Of a stretch of DNA of 64,000 nt, positions 10,443-23,349 are shown in pieces. The stretch is from Paratinospora sagittata (taxonomy: Eukaryota; Streptophyta; Magnoliopsida; Ranunculales; Menispermaceae). The notes beneath the pieces are model-generated. The model ran no database searches. It was not told the origin of the DNA and worked only from the letters and a program-made list of their open reading frames with translations. The stretch lies in contig CM069607.1 of the NCBI GenBank assembly GCA_035771175.1, forward strand, positions 18,980,001 to 19,044,000, read 5' to 3'. Every line of letters starts with the position of its first letter. Within the stretch, counting starts at the first letter, position 1. The position numbers were made by a program, and so were the translations under genes.

Positions 10443-11616
10443 CTATTCCTTTTGATAACTCGCTATAGAGAGCAGTTGTCGTAATCTTTCAATTTTCAGT
10501 AAAATGGGCAATAGCTTGCTATAGGCCTTGATTGCCTCTATCGGAAAGTCCGAAAAACACGAGCTCTCGGTTTTGTGCATTTCGACCTGCAATAGGCCGC
10601 TATCAGTCATTAGAGAGCATGATACATAACCCAATAGCATGGTGTCCATGTCTGAGTTAGAAATCTCACATATCTAACGAGAAAAACGTGGGCCCTTTCC
10701 CTTGCTCGATTTTTCTATTCCTTGCACAGTTTTGACCTGGAATCGTAACTCAAACATTCTCCACTAACACCTGGATGATTCCCATTGTGTCTCACGGGCA
10801 AAACAACTTCAGCTTAAAACAATGTTTTGAATTCAAATCATTTCCTACTCTCTTGCACTTCAACCTGCAACTGCTAATTTAATAAAACACTCATTCTCTA
10901 ATTTTCAAAGATACAACACACACGATTTTTGCAAGTTAGACTGAGCTTTCCAAAGAGTATTTCAAAAGTAGAAAGTCGTGACACTTGCATTGCCAATAAA
11001 AGCTTCGACCTGAATCAAAATTGCAAACTGTCTTGAAGATAACCTCATTGTTTAGCAAGTTCTTCATTTTATCCCTTTTGTGCTGTGATTTTCAGAAGGT
11101 ATCCATCGTTTTAAACTGTGGGTACATGAAATGTTCTCAGTAAGAGGACACATCACCTATATTTTTTCTCCGAGTGCTACAACTAATCATCAAGAACACA
11201 TCAAACAATAGCTATCAAAGTCTACAAAGATCAGGCTCTAAGAACGAAGACATAGCTCAATGCTAATGCATTAGTTTGATCTTAGGTGTGTAGGGTAACC
11301 TCTCGATCAATCTCAGCACGAATACTCTCTAAATTGCAAAGTGTTCAAAATCACTTGGATTAAAGTATTTGATTTTGACAAAATATTTTTCGAAAGGTTT
11401 TAATCATAATTTCAATGAGGTTTGAATGATTTAAAAGTGTTTTGAGAAAATAGAATGGTTCTTAAGTGTTAAAATATTAATTTTTCCAAAGTCGGGCTTT
11501 CCAGAACTTTGCAAAAAAATTTCTAAAGGTAATAGCGCACTATCAGTGTTGATAGCACGCTGATAGGGTTAAATAGTAAAAAATCTATTTTTCATCAAAA
11601 TTGCCTACAGAGCGCG
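10443..11616. repeat. Monomer M9, E type (1174 bp)
   Basis: As M8, but with CATGGTGTCC at the SphI-like site (private). Confidence 0.95.
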
Positions 11617-12790
11617 CTATTCCTTTTGATAACTCGCTATAGAGAGCAGTTGTCGTAATCTTTCAATTTTCAGTAAAATGGGCAATAGCTTGCTATAGGC
11701 CTTGATTGCCTCTATCGGAAAGTCCGAAAAACACGAGCTCTCGGTTTTGTGGATTTCGACCTGCAATAGGCCGCTATCAGTCATTAGAGAGCATGATACA
11801 TAACCCAATAGCATGTTGTCCATGTCTGAGTTAGAAATCTCACATATCTAACGAGAAAAACGTGGGCCCTTTCCCTTGCTCGATTTTTCTATTCCTTGCA
11901 CAGTTTTGACCTGGAATCGTAACTCAAACATTCTCCACTAACACCTGGATGATTCCCATTGTGTCTCACGGGCAAAACAACTTCAGCTTAAAACAATGTT
12001 TTGAATTCAAATCATTTCCTACTCTCTTGCACTTCAACCTGCAACTGCTAATTTAATAAAACACTCATTCTCTAATTTTCAAAGATACAACACACACGAT
12101 TTTTGCAAGTTAGACTGAGCTTTCCAAAGAGTATTTCAAAAGTAGAAAGTCGTGACACTTGCATTGCCAATAAAAGCTTCGACCTGAATCAAAATTGCAA
12201 ACTGTCTTGAAGATAACCTCATTGTTTAGCAAGTTCTTCATTTTATCCCTTTTGTGCTGTGATTTTCAGAAGGTATCCATCGTTTTAAACTGTGGGTACA
12301 TGAAATGTTCTCAGTAAGAGGACACATCACCTATATTTTTTCTCCGAGTGCTACAACTAATCATCAAGAACACATCAAACAATAGCTATCAAAGTCTACA
12401 AAGATCAGGCTCTAAGAACGAAGACATAGCTCAATGCTAATGCATTAGTTTGATCTTAGGTGTGTAGGGTAACCTCTCGATCAATCTCAGCACGAATACT
12501 CTCTAAATTGCAAAGTGTTCAAAATCACTTGGATTAAAGTATTTGATTTTGACAAAATATTTTTCGAAAGGTTTTAATCATAATTTCAATGAGGTTTGAA
12601 TGATTTAAAAGTGTTTTGAGAAGATAGAATGGTTCTTAAGTGTTAAAATATTAATTTTTCCAAAGTCGGGCTTTCCAGAACTTTGCAAAAAAATTTCTAA
12701 AGGTAATAGCGCACTATCAGTGTTGATAGCACGCTGATAGGGTTAAATAGTAAAAAATCTATTTTTCATCAAAATTGCCTACAGAGCGCG
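11617..12790. repeat. Monomer M10, E type (1174 bp)
   Basis: E-type marks plus TTGTGGATTTC, shared only with M14 (4696 bp, four monomers away), and a private GAGAAGATAG. Confidence 0.95.
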
Positions 12791-13964
12791 CTATTCCTTT
12801 TGATAACTCGCTATAGAGAGCAGTTGTCGTAATCTTTCAATTTTCAGTAAAATGGGCAATAGCTTGCTATAGGCCTTGATTGCCTCTATCGGAAAGTCCG
12901 AAAAACACGAGCTCTCGGTTTTGTGCATTTCGACCTGCAATAGGCCGCTATCAGTCATTAGAGAGCATGATACATAACCCAATAGCATGTTGTCCATGTC
13001 TGAGTTAGAAATCTCACATATCTAACGAGAAAAACGTGGGCCCTTTCCCTTGCTCGATTTTTCTATTCCTTGCACAGTTTTGACCTGGAATCGTAACTCA
13101 AACGTTCTCCACTAACACCTGGATGATTCCCATTGTGTCTCACGGGCAAAACAACTTCAGCTTAAAACAATGTTTTGAATTCAAATCATTCCCTACTCTC
13201 TTGCACTTCAACCTGCAACTGCTAATTTAATAAAACACTCATTCTCTAATTTTCAAAGACACAACACACACGATTTTTGCAAGTTAGACTGAGCTTCCCA
13301 AAGAGTATTTCAAAAGTAGAAAGTCGTGACACTTGCATTGCCAATAAAAGCTTCGACCTGAATCAAAATTGCAAACTGTCTTGAAGATAACCTCATTGTT
13401 TAGGAAGTTCTTCATTTTATCCCTTTTGTTCTGTGATTTTCAGAAGGTATCCATCGTTTTAAACTGTGGGCACATGAAATGTTCTCAGTAAGAGGACACA
13501 TCACCTATATTTTTTCTCCGAGTGCTACAACTAATCATCAAGAACATATCAAACAATAGCTATCAAAGTCTACAAAGATCAGGCTCTAAGAACGAAGACA
13601 TAGCTCAATGCTAATGCATTAGTTTGATCTTAGGTGTGTAGGGTAACCTCTCGATCAATCTCAGCACGAAAACTCTCTAAATTGCAAAGTCTTCAAAATC
13701 ACTTGGATTAAAGTATTTGATTTTGACAAAATATTTTTTGAAAGGTTTTAATCATAATTTCAATGAGGTTTGAATGATTTAAAAGTGTTTTGAGAAAATA
13801 GAATGGTTCTTAAGTGTTAAAATATTAATTTTTCCAAAGTCGGGCTTTCCAGAACTTTGCAAAAATTTTTCTAAAGGTAATAGCGCACTATCAGTGTTGA
13901 TAGCACGCTGATAGGGTTAAATAGTAAAAAATCTATTTTTCATCAAAATTGACTACAGAGCGCG
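12791..13964. repeat. Monomer M11 (1174 bp)
   Basis: The head is E-type. The tail changes character with CATTCCCT, AGACACAAC, TAGGAAGTTC, GGGCACATG and TTTTTTGAAAG, all repeated 3522 bp later in M14. Private changes are CAAACGTTC, CTTCCCAAAG, TTGTTCTGTG, ACATATCAA and TTGACTACAG. Confidence 0.95.
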
Positions 13965-15138
13965 CTATTCCTTTTGATAACTCGCTATAGAGAGCAGTTG
14001 TCGTAATCTTTCAATTTTCAGTAAAATGGGCAATAGCTTGCTATAGGCCTTGATTGCCGCTATCGGAAAGTCCGAAAAACACGAGCTCTCGGTTTTGTGC
14101 ATTTCGACCTGCAATAGGCCGCTATCAGTCATTAGAGAGCATGATACATAACCCAATAGCATGCTGTCCATGTCTGAGTTAGAAATCTCACATATCTAAC
14201 GAGAAAAACGTGGGCCCTTTCCCTTGCTCGATTTTTCTATTCCTTGCACAGTTTTGACCTGGAATCGTAACTCAAACATTCTCCACTAACACCTGGATGA
14301 TTCCCATTGTGTCTCACGGGCAAAACAACTTCAGCTTAAAACAATGTTTTGAATTCAAATCATTTCCTACTCTCTTGCACTTCAACCTGCAACTGCTAAT
14401 TTAATAAAACACTCATTCTCTAATTTTCAAAGATACAACACACACGATTTTTGCAAGTTAGACTGAGCTTTCCAAAGAGTATTTCAAAAGTAGAAAGTCG
14501 TGACACTTGCATTGCCAATAAAAGCTTCGACCTGACTCAAAATTGCAAACTGTCTTGAAGATAACCTCATTGTTTAGCAAGTTCTTCATTTTATCCCTTT
14601 TGTGCTGTGATTTTCAGAAGGTATCCATCGTTTTAAACTGTGGGTACATGAAATGTTCTCAGTAAGAGGACACATCACCTATATTTTTTCTCCGAGTGCT
14701 ACAACTAATCATCAAGAACACATCAAACAATAGCTATCAAAGTCTACAAAGATCAGGCTCTAAGAACGAAGACATAGCTCAATGCTAATGCATTAGTTTG
14801 ATCTTAGGTGTGTAGGGTAACCTCTCGATCAATCTCAGCACGAATACTCTCTAAATTGCAAAGTCTTCAAAATCACTTGGATTAAAGTATTTGATTTTGA
14901 CAAAATATTTTTCGAAAGGTTTTAATCATAATTTCAATGAGGTTTGAATGATTTAAAAGTGTTTTGAGAAAATAGAATGGTTCTTAAGTGTTAAAATATT
15001 AATTTTTCCAAAGTCGGGCTTTCCAGAACTTTGCAAAAAAATTTCTAAAGGTAATAGCGCACTATCAGTGTTGATAGCACGCTGATAGGGTTAAATAGTA
15101 AAAAATCTATTTTTCATCAAAATTGCCTACAGAGCGCG
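13965..15138. repeat. Monomer M12 (1174 bp)
   Basis: The head carries TTGCCGCTATC. The tail carries CCTGACTCAA, shared with M13, then AATACTC and A7T3. Confidence 0.95.
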
Positions 15139-16312
15139 CTATTCCTTTTGATAACTCGCTATAGAGAGCAGTTGTCGTAATCTTTCAATTTTCAGTAAAA
15201 TGGGCAATAGCTTGCTATAGGCCTTGATTGCCTCTATCGGAAAGTCCGAAAAACACGAGCTCTCGGTTTTGTGCATTTCGACCTGCAATAGGCCGCTATC
15301 AGTCATTAGAGAGCATGATACGTAACCCAATAGCATGCTGTCCATGTCTGAGTTAGAAATCTCACATATCTAACGAGAAAAACGTGGGCCCTTTCCCTTG
15401 CTCGATTTTTCTATTCCTTGCACAGTTTTGACCTGGAATCGTAACTCAAACATTCTCCACTAACACCTGGATGATTCCCATTGTGTCTCACGGGCAAAAC
15501 AACTTCAGCTTAAAACAATGTTTTGAATTCAAATCATTCGCTACTCTCTTGCACTTCAACCTGCAACTGCTAATTTAATAAAACACTCATTCTCTAATTT
15601 TCAAAGATACAACACACACGATTTTTGCAAGTTAGACTGAGCTTTCCAAAGAGTATTTCAAAAGTAGAAAGTCGTGACACTTGCATTGCCAATAAAAGCT
15701 TCGACCTGACTCAAAATTGCAAACTGTCTTGAAGATAACCTCATTGTTTAGCAAGTTCTTCATTTTATCCCTTTTGTGCTGTGATTTTCAGAAGGTATCC
15801 ATCGTTTTAAACTGTGGGTACATGAAATGTTCTCAGTAAGAGGACACATCACCTATATTTTTTCTCCGAGTGCTACAACTAATCATCAAGAACACATCAA
15901 ACAATAGCTATCAAAGTCTACAAAGATCAGGCTCTAAGAACGAAGACATAGCTCAATGCTAATGCATTAGTTTGATCTTAGGTGTGTAGGGTAACCTCTC
16001 GATCAATCTCAGCACGAATACTCTCTAAATTGCAAAGTCTTCAAAATCACTTGGATTAAAGTATTTGATTTTGACAAAATATTTTTCGAAAGGTTTTAAT
16101 CATAATTTCAATGAGGTTTGAATGATTTAAAAGTGTTTTGAGAAAATAGAATGGTTCTTAAGTGTTAAAATATTAATTTTTCCAAAGTCGGGCTTTCCAG
16201 AACTTTGCAAAAAAATTTCTAAAGGTAATAGCGCACTATCAGTGTTGATAGCACGCTGATAGGGTTAAATAGTAAAAAATCTATTTTTCATCAAAATTGC
16301 CTACAGAGCGCG
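15139..16312. repeat. Monomer M13, E type (1174 bp)
   Basis: Marks are TTGCCTCTATCGG, GATACGTAAC (also in M15), a private CATTCGCT, CCTGACTCAA and A7T3. Confidence 0.95.
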
Positions 16313-17486
16313 CTATTCCTTTTGATAACTCGCTATAGAGAGCAGTTGTCGTAATCTTTCAATTTTCGGTAAAATGGGCAATAGCTTGCTATAGGCCTTG
16401 ATTGCCTCTATCGGAAAGTCCGAAAAACACGAGCTCTCGGTTTTGTGGATTTCGACCTGCAATAGGCCGCTATCAGTCATTAGAGAGCATGATACATAAC
16501 CCAATAGCATGTTGTCCATGTCTGAGTTAGAAATCTCACATATCTAACGAGAAAAACGTGGGCCCTTTCCCTTGCTCGATTTTTCTATTCCTTGCACAGT
16601 TTTGACCTGGAATAGCAACTCAAACATTCTCCACTAACACCTGGATGATTCCCACTGTGTCTCACGGGCAAAACAACTTCAGCTTAAAACAATGTTTTGA
16701 ATTCAAATCATTCCCTACTCTCTTGCACTTCAACCTGCAACTGCTAATTTAATAAAACACTCATTCTCTAATTTTCAAAGACACAACACACACGATTTTT
16801 GCAAGTTAGACTGAGCTTTCCAAAGAGTATTTCAAAAGTAGAAAGTCGTGACACTTGCATTGCCAATAAAAGCTTCGACCTGAATCAAAATTGCAAACTG
16901 TCTTGAAGATAACCTCATTGTTTAGGAAGTTCTTCATTTTATCCCTTTTGTGCTGTGATTTTCAGAAGGTATCCATCGTTTTAAACTGTGGGCACATGAA
17001 ATGTTCTCAGTAAGAGGACACATCACCTATATTTTTTCTCCGAGTGCTACAACTAATCATCAAGAACACATCAAACAATAGCTATCAAAGTCTACAAAGA
17101 TCAGGCTCTAAGAACGAAGACATAGCTCAATGCTAATGCATTAGTTTGATCTTAGGTGTGTAGGGTAACCTCTCGATCAATCTCAGCACGAAAACTCTCT
17201 AAATTGCAAAGTCTTCAAAATCACTTGGATTAAAGTATTTGATTTTGACAAAATATTTTTTGAAAGGTTTTAATCATAATTTCAATGAGGTTTGAATGAT
17301 TTAAAAGTGTTTTGAGAAAATAGAATGGTTCTTAAGTGTTAAAATATTAATTTTTCCAAAGTCGGGCTTTCCAGAACTTTGCAAAAATTTTTCTAAAGGT
17401 AATAGCGCACTATCAGTGCTGATAGCACGCTGATAGGGTTAAATAGTAAAAAATCTATTTTTCATCAAAATTGCCTACAGAGCGCG
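16313..17486. repeat. Monomer M14, E type head (1174 bp)
   Basis: The head matches M10 (TTGTGGATTTC, CATGTTGTCC) with a private TTTTCGGTAAA. The tail matches M11 (AGACACAAC, TAGGAAGTTC, GGGCACATG, TTTTTTGAAAG) with private GGAATAGCAAC and CAGTGCTGATAG. It is therefore a mosaic of two neighbours. Confidence 0.95.
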
Positions 17487-18659
17487 CTATTCCTTTTGAT
17501 AACTCGCTATATAGAGCAGTTGTCGTAATCTTTCAATTTTCAGTAAAATGGGCAATAGCTTGCTATAGGCCTTGATTGCCGCTATCGGAAAGTCCGAAAA
17601 ACACGAGCTCTCGGTTTTGTGCATTTCGACCTGCAATAGGCCGCTATCAGTCATTAGAGAGCATGATACGTAACCCAATAGCATGCTGTCCATGTCTGAG
17701 TTAGAAATCTCACATATCTAACGAGAAAAACGTGGGCCCTTTCCCTTGCTCGATTTTTCTATTCCTTGCACAGTTTTGACCTGGAATCGTAACTCAAACA
17801 TTCTCCACTAACACCTGGATGATTCCCATTGTGTCTCACGGGCAAAACAACTTCAGCTTAAAACAATGTTTTGAATTCAAATCATTCCCTACTCTCTTGC
17901 ACTTCAACCTGCAACTGCTAATTTAATAAAACACTCATTCTCTAATTTTCAAAGATACAACACACACGATTTTTGCAAGTTAGACTGAGCTTTCCAAAGA
18001 GTATTTCAAAAGTAGAAAGTCGTGACACTTGCATTGCCAATAAAAGCTTCGACCTGAATCAAAATTGCAAACTGTCTTGAAGATAACCTCATTGTTTAGC
18101 AAGTTCTTCATTTTATCCCTTTTGTGCTGTGATTTTCAGAAGGTATCCATCGTTTTAAACTGTGGGTACATGAAATGTTCTCAGTAAGAGGACACATCAC
18201 CTATATTTTTTCTCCGAGTGCTACAACTAATCATCAAGAACACATCAACAATAGCTATCAAAGTCTACAAAGATCAGGCTCTAAGAACGAAGACATAGCT
18301 CAATGCTAATGCATTAGTTTGATCTTAGGTGTGTAGGGTAACCTCTCAATCAATCTTAGCACGAAAACTCTCTAAATTGCAAAGTCTTCAAAATCACTTG
18401 GATTAAAGTATTTGATTTTGACAAAATATTTTTCGAAAGGTTTTAATCATAATTTCAATGAGGTTTGAATGATTTAAAAGTGTTTTGAGAAAATAGAATG
18501 GTTCTTAAGTGTTAAAATATTAATTTTTCCAAAGTCGGGCTTTCCAGAACATTGCAAAAATTTTTCTAAAGGTAATAGCGCACTATCAGTGTTGATAGCA
18601 CGCTGATTGGGTTAAATAGTAAAAAATCTATTTTTCATCAAAATTGCCTACAGAGCGCG
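17487..18659. repeat. Monomer M15 (1173 bp)
   Basis: This is the last copy with both left-subfamily marks TTTTCAGTAAA and AGCTTGC. Private changes are CTATATAGAG and a 1-bp deletion in CATCAACAAT. CTCTCAATCAATCTTA, GAACATTGC and CTGATTGGG also occur in its tail. Confidence 0.95.
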
Positions 18660-19832
18660 CTATTCCTTTTGATAACTCGCAATAGAGAGCAGTTGTCGTA
18701 ATCTTTCAATTTTTAGTAAAATGGGCAATAGCGTGCTATAGGCCTTGATTGCCGCTATCGGAAAGTCCGAAAAACACGAGCTCTCGATTTTGTGTATATC
18801 GACCTGCAATAGTCCGCTATCAGTCATTAGAGAGCTTGATACATAACCCAATAGCTTGCTGTCCACGTTGAGTTAGAAATCTTAGATATCTAACTAGAAA
18901 AACGTGGGCCCTTTCCCTTGCTCGATTTTTCTATTCCTTGCACAGTTTTGACCTGGAATCGTAACTCAAACATTCTCCACTAACACCTGGATGATTCCCA
19001 TTGTGTCTCACGGGCAAAACAACTTCAGCTTAAAACAATGTTTTGAATTCAAATCATTTCCTACTCTTTTGCACTTCAACCTGCAACTGCTAATTTAATA
19101 AAACACTCATTCTCTAATTTTCAAAGATACAACACACACGATTTTTGCAAGTTAGACTGAGCTTTCCAAAGAGTATTTCAAAAGTAGAAAGTCGTGACAC
19201 TTGCATTGCAAATAAAAGCTTCGACCTGAATCAAAATTGCAAACTGTCTTGAAGATAACCTCATTGTTTAGCAAGTTCTTCATTTTATCCCTTTTGTGCT
19301 GTGATTTTCAGAAGGTATCGATCGTTTTAAACTGTGGGTACATGAAATGTTCTCAGTAAGAGGACACATCACCTATATTTTTTCTCCGAGTGCTACAACT
19401 AATCATAAAGAACACAACAAACAATAGCTATCAAAGTCTACAAAGATCAGGCTCTAAGAACGAAGACATAGCTCAATGCTAATGCATTAGTTTGATCTTA
19501 GGTGTGTAGGGTAACCTCTCGATCAATCTCAGCACGAAAACTCTCTAAATTGCAAAGTCTTCAAAATCACTTGGATTAAAGTATTTGATTTTGACAAAAT
19601 ATTTTTCGAAAGGTTTTAATCATAATTTCAATGAGGTTTGAATGATTTAAAAGTGTTTTGAGAAAATAGAATGGTTCTTAAGTGTTAAAATAATAATTTT
19701 TCCAAAATCGGGCTTTCCAGAACTTCGCAAAAATTTTTCTAAAGGTAATAGCGCACTATCAGTGTTGATAGCACGCTGATAGGGTTAAATAGTAAAAAAT
19801 CTATTTTTCATCAAAATTGCGTACAGAGCGCG
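18660..19832. repeat. Monomer M16, divergent (1173 bp)
   Basis: First copy with TTTTTAGTAAA and AGCGTGC. It is one of the most diverged copies: TCGCAATAG, GTGTATATC, AATAGTCCG, GAGCTTGAT, ATAGCTTGCT, CCACGTTGAG (1 bp shorter), TTAGATATCTAA, AACTAGAA, GCAAATAA, AATAATAAT, CTTCGCAAA and TGCGTACAG. It also holds TATCGATCG with CATAAAG, as in M2 and M6. Confidence 0.94.
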
Positions 19833-21004
19833 CTATTCCTTTTGATAACTCGCTATAGAGAGCAGTTGTCGTAATCTTTCAATTTTTAGTAAAATGGGCA
19901 ATAGCGTGCTATAGGCCTTGATTGCCGCTATCGGAAAGTCCGAAAAACACGAGCTCTCGGTTTTGTGTATATCGACCTGCAATAGTCCGCTATCCGTCAT
20001 GAGAGAGCTTGATACATAACCCAATAGCATGCTGTCCACGTTGAGTTAGAAATCGTAGATATCTAACGAGAAAAACGTGGGCCCTTTCCTTTGCTCGATT
20101 TTTCTATTCCTTGCACAGTTTTGACCTGGAATCGTAACTCAAACATTCTCCACTAACACCTGGATGATTCCCATTGTGTCTCACGGGCAAAACAACTTCA
20201 GCTTAAAACAATGTTTTGAATTCAAATCATTTCCTACTCTCTTGCACTTCAACCTGCAACTGCTAATTTAATAAAACACTCATTCTCTAATTTCCAAAGA
20301 TACAACACACACGATTTTTGCAAGTTAGACTGAGCTTTCCAAAGAGTATTTCAAAAGTAGAAAGTCGTGACACTTGCATTGCCAATAAAAGCTTCGACCT
20401 GAATCAAAATTGCAAACTGTCTTGAAGATAACCTCATTGTTTAGCAAGTTCTTCATTTTATCCCTTTTGTGTTGTGATTTTCAGAAGGTATCCATCGTTT
20501 TAAACTGTGGGTACATGAAATGTTATCAGTAAGAGGACACATCACCTATATTTTTTCTCCGAGTGCTACAACTAATCATCAAGAACACATCAAACAATAG
20601 CTATCAAAGTCTACAAAGATCAGGCTCTAAGAACGAAGACATAGCTCAATGCTAATGCATTAGTTTGATCTTAGGTGTGTAGCGTAACCTCTCAATCAAT
20701 CTCAGCACGAAAACTCTCTAAATTGCAAAGTCTTCAAAATCACTTGGATTAAAGTATTTGATTTTGACAAAATATTTTTCGAAAGGTTTTAATCATAATT
20801 TCTATGAGGTTTGAATGATTTAAAAGTGTTTTGAGAAAATAGAATGGTTCTTAAGTGTTAAAATATTAATTTTTCCAAAGTCGGGCTTTCCAGAACTTTG
20901 CAAAAATTTTCTAAAGGTAATAGCGCACTATCAGTGTTGATAGCACGCTGATAGGGTTAAATAGTAAAAAATCTATTTTTCATCAAAATTGCCTACAGAG
21001 CGCG
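19833..21004. repeat. Monomer M17, divergent (1172 bp)
   Basis: It shares GTGTATATC, AATAGTCCG and CCACGTTGAG with M16. Private marks are TATCCGTCATGAG, ATCGTAGATATC, TTTCCTTTGC, ATTTCCAAAG, TGTGTTGTG, GTTATCAG and AGCGTAACC. From CTCTCAATC on it matches the tail of M18 (TTTCTATGAG, A5T4). It is the last copy with GACACTTGC. Confidence 0.94.
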
Positions 21005-23034
21005 CTATTCCTTTTGGTAACTCGCTATAGAGAACAGTTGTCGTAATCTTTCAATTTTTAGTAAAATGGGCAATAGCGTGCTATAGGCCTTGATTGCCGC
21101 TATCGGAATGTCCGAAAAACACGAGCTCTCGGTTTTGTGCATTTCGACCTGCAATAGGCCGCTATCAGTCATTAGAGAGCATGATACATAACCCAATAGC
21201 ATGCTGTCCATGTCTGAGTTAGAAAGCTCACATATCTAACGAGAAAAACGTGGGCCCTTTCCCTTGCTCGATTTTTCTATTCCTTGCACAGTTTTGACCT
21301 GGAATCGTAACTCAAACATTCTCCACTAACACCTGGATGATTCCCATTGTGTCTCACGGGCAAAACAACTTCAGCTTAAAACAATGTTTTGAATTCAAAT
21401 AATTTCCTACTCTCTTGCACTTCAACCTGCAACTGCTAATTTAATAAAACACTCATTCTCTAATTTTCAAAGATACAACACACACGATTTTTGCAAGTTA
21501 AACTGAGCTTTCCAAAGAGTATTTCAAAAGTAGAAAGTCGTGACTCTTGCATTGCTATAAAAGCTTCGACCTGAATCAAAATCGCAAACTGTCTTGAAGA
21601 TAACCTCATTGTTTAGCAAGTTCTTCATTTTATCCCTTTTGTGCTGTGATTTTCAGAAGGTATCCATCGTTTTAAACTGTGGGTACATGAAATGTTCTCA
21701 GTAAGAGGACACATCACCTATATTTTTTCTCCGAGTGCTACAACTAATCATCAAGAACACATCAAACAATAGCTATCAATGTCTACAAAGATCAGGCTCT
21801 AAGAACGAAGACATAGCTCAATGCTAATGCGTTAGTTTGATCTTAGGTGTGAAGGGTAACCTCTCAATCAATCTCAGCACGAAAACTCTCTAATTTGCAA
21901 AGTCTTCAAAATCACTTGGATTAAAGTATTTGATTTTGACAAAATATTTTTCGAAAGGTTTTAATCATAATTTCTATGAGGTTTGAATGATTTAAAAGTG
22001 TTTTGAGAAAATAGAATGGTTCTTAAGTGTTAAAATATTAATTTTTCCAAAGTCGGGCTTTCCAGAACTTTGCAAAAATTTTCTAAAGGTAATAGCGCAC
22101 TATCAGTGTTGATAGCACGCTGATAGGGTTAAATAGTAAAAAATCTATTTTTCATCAAAATTGCCTACAGAGCGCGCTATTCCTTTTGGTAACTCGCTAT
22201 AGAGAACAGTTGTCGTAATCTTTCAATTTTTAGTAAAATGGGCAATAGCGTGCTATAGGCCTTGATTGCCGCTATCGGAAAGTCCGAAAAACACGAGCTC
22301 TCGGTTTTGTGCATTTCGACCTGCAATAGGCCGCTATCAGTCATTAGAGAGCATGATACATAACCCAATAGCATGCTGTCCATGTCTGAGTTAGAAAGCT
22401 CACATATCTAACGAGAAAAACGTGGGCCCTTTCCCTTGCTCGATTTTTCTATTCCTTGCACAGTTTTGACCTGGAATCGTAACTCAAACATTCTCCACTA
22501 ACACCTGGATGATTCCCATTGTGTCTCACGGGCAAAACAACTTCAGCTTAAAACAATGTTTTGAATTCAAATAATTTCCTACTCTCTTGCACTTCAACCT
22601 GCAACTGCTAATTTAATAAAACACTCATTCTCTAATTTTCAAAGATACAACACACACGATTTTTGCAAGTTAGACTGAGCTTTCCAAAGAGTATTTCAAA
22701 AGTAGAAAGTCGTGACTCTTGCATTGCTATAAAAGCTTCGACCTGAATCAAAATCGCAAACTGTCTTGAAGATAACCTCATTGTTTAGCAAGTTCTTCAT
22801 TTTATCCCTTTTGTGCTGTGATTTTCAGAAGGTATCCATCGTTTTAAACTGTGGGTACATGAAATGTTCTCAGTAAGAGGACACATCACCTATATTTTTT
22901 CTCCGAGTGCTACAACTAATCATCAAGAACACATCAAACAATAGCTATCAATGTCTACAAAGATCAGGCTCTAAGAACGAAGACATAGCTCAATGCTAAT
23001 GCGTTAGTTTGATCTTAGGTGTGTAGGGTAACCT
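20690..23034. repeat. Single-monomer tandem duplication, offset 1172 bp
   Basis: The stretch from the end of M17 through most of M18 is repeated in the end of M18 through most of M19. Both copies carry TTTCTATGAG, A5T4, TTTTGGTAAC, AGAGAACAG and GAAAGCTCAC, and share a 1172-bp period. Few substitutions separate them (GGAATGTCC, GTTAAACTG, GTGAAGGG). Confidence 0.85.
21005..22176. repeat. Monomer M18 (1172 bp)
   Basis: First copy with GACTCTTGC. Marks are TTTTGGTAAC, AGAGAACAG, GAAAGCTCAC, AATAATTTCC, GCTATAAAAGC (-1 bp), AAATCGCAAAC, CAATGTC, GCGTTAG, TTTCTATGAG and A5T4. Private changes are GGAATGTCCG, GTTAAACTG, GTGAAGGG and CTAATTTGC. Confidence 0.95.
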
Positions 23035-23349
23035 CTCGATCAATCTCAGCACGAAAACTCTCTAAATTGCAAAGTCTTCAAAATCACTTGGATTAAAGTA
23101 TTTAATTTTGACAAAATATTTTTCGAAAGGTTTTAATCATAATTTCAATGAGGTTTGAATGATTTAAAAGTGTTTTGAGAAAATAGAATGGTTCTTAAGT
23201 GTTAAAATATTAATTTTTCCAAAGTCGGGCTTTCTAGAACTTTGCAAAAAATTTTCTAAAGGTAATAGCGCACTATCAGTGTTGATAGCACGCTGATAGG
23301 GTTAAATAGTAAAAAATCTATTTTTCATCAAAATTGCCTACAGAGCGCG
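22177..23349. repeat. Monomer M19 (1173 bp)
   Basis: The first about 850 bp duplicate M18. The end switches to CTCTCGATC, TTTAATTTTG, TTTCTAGAAC and A6T4, the approach sequence seen before every type-b monomer. Confidence 0.95.
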
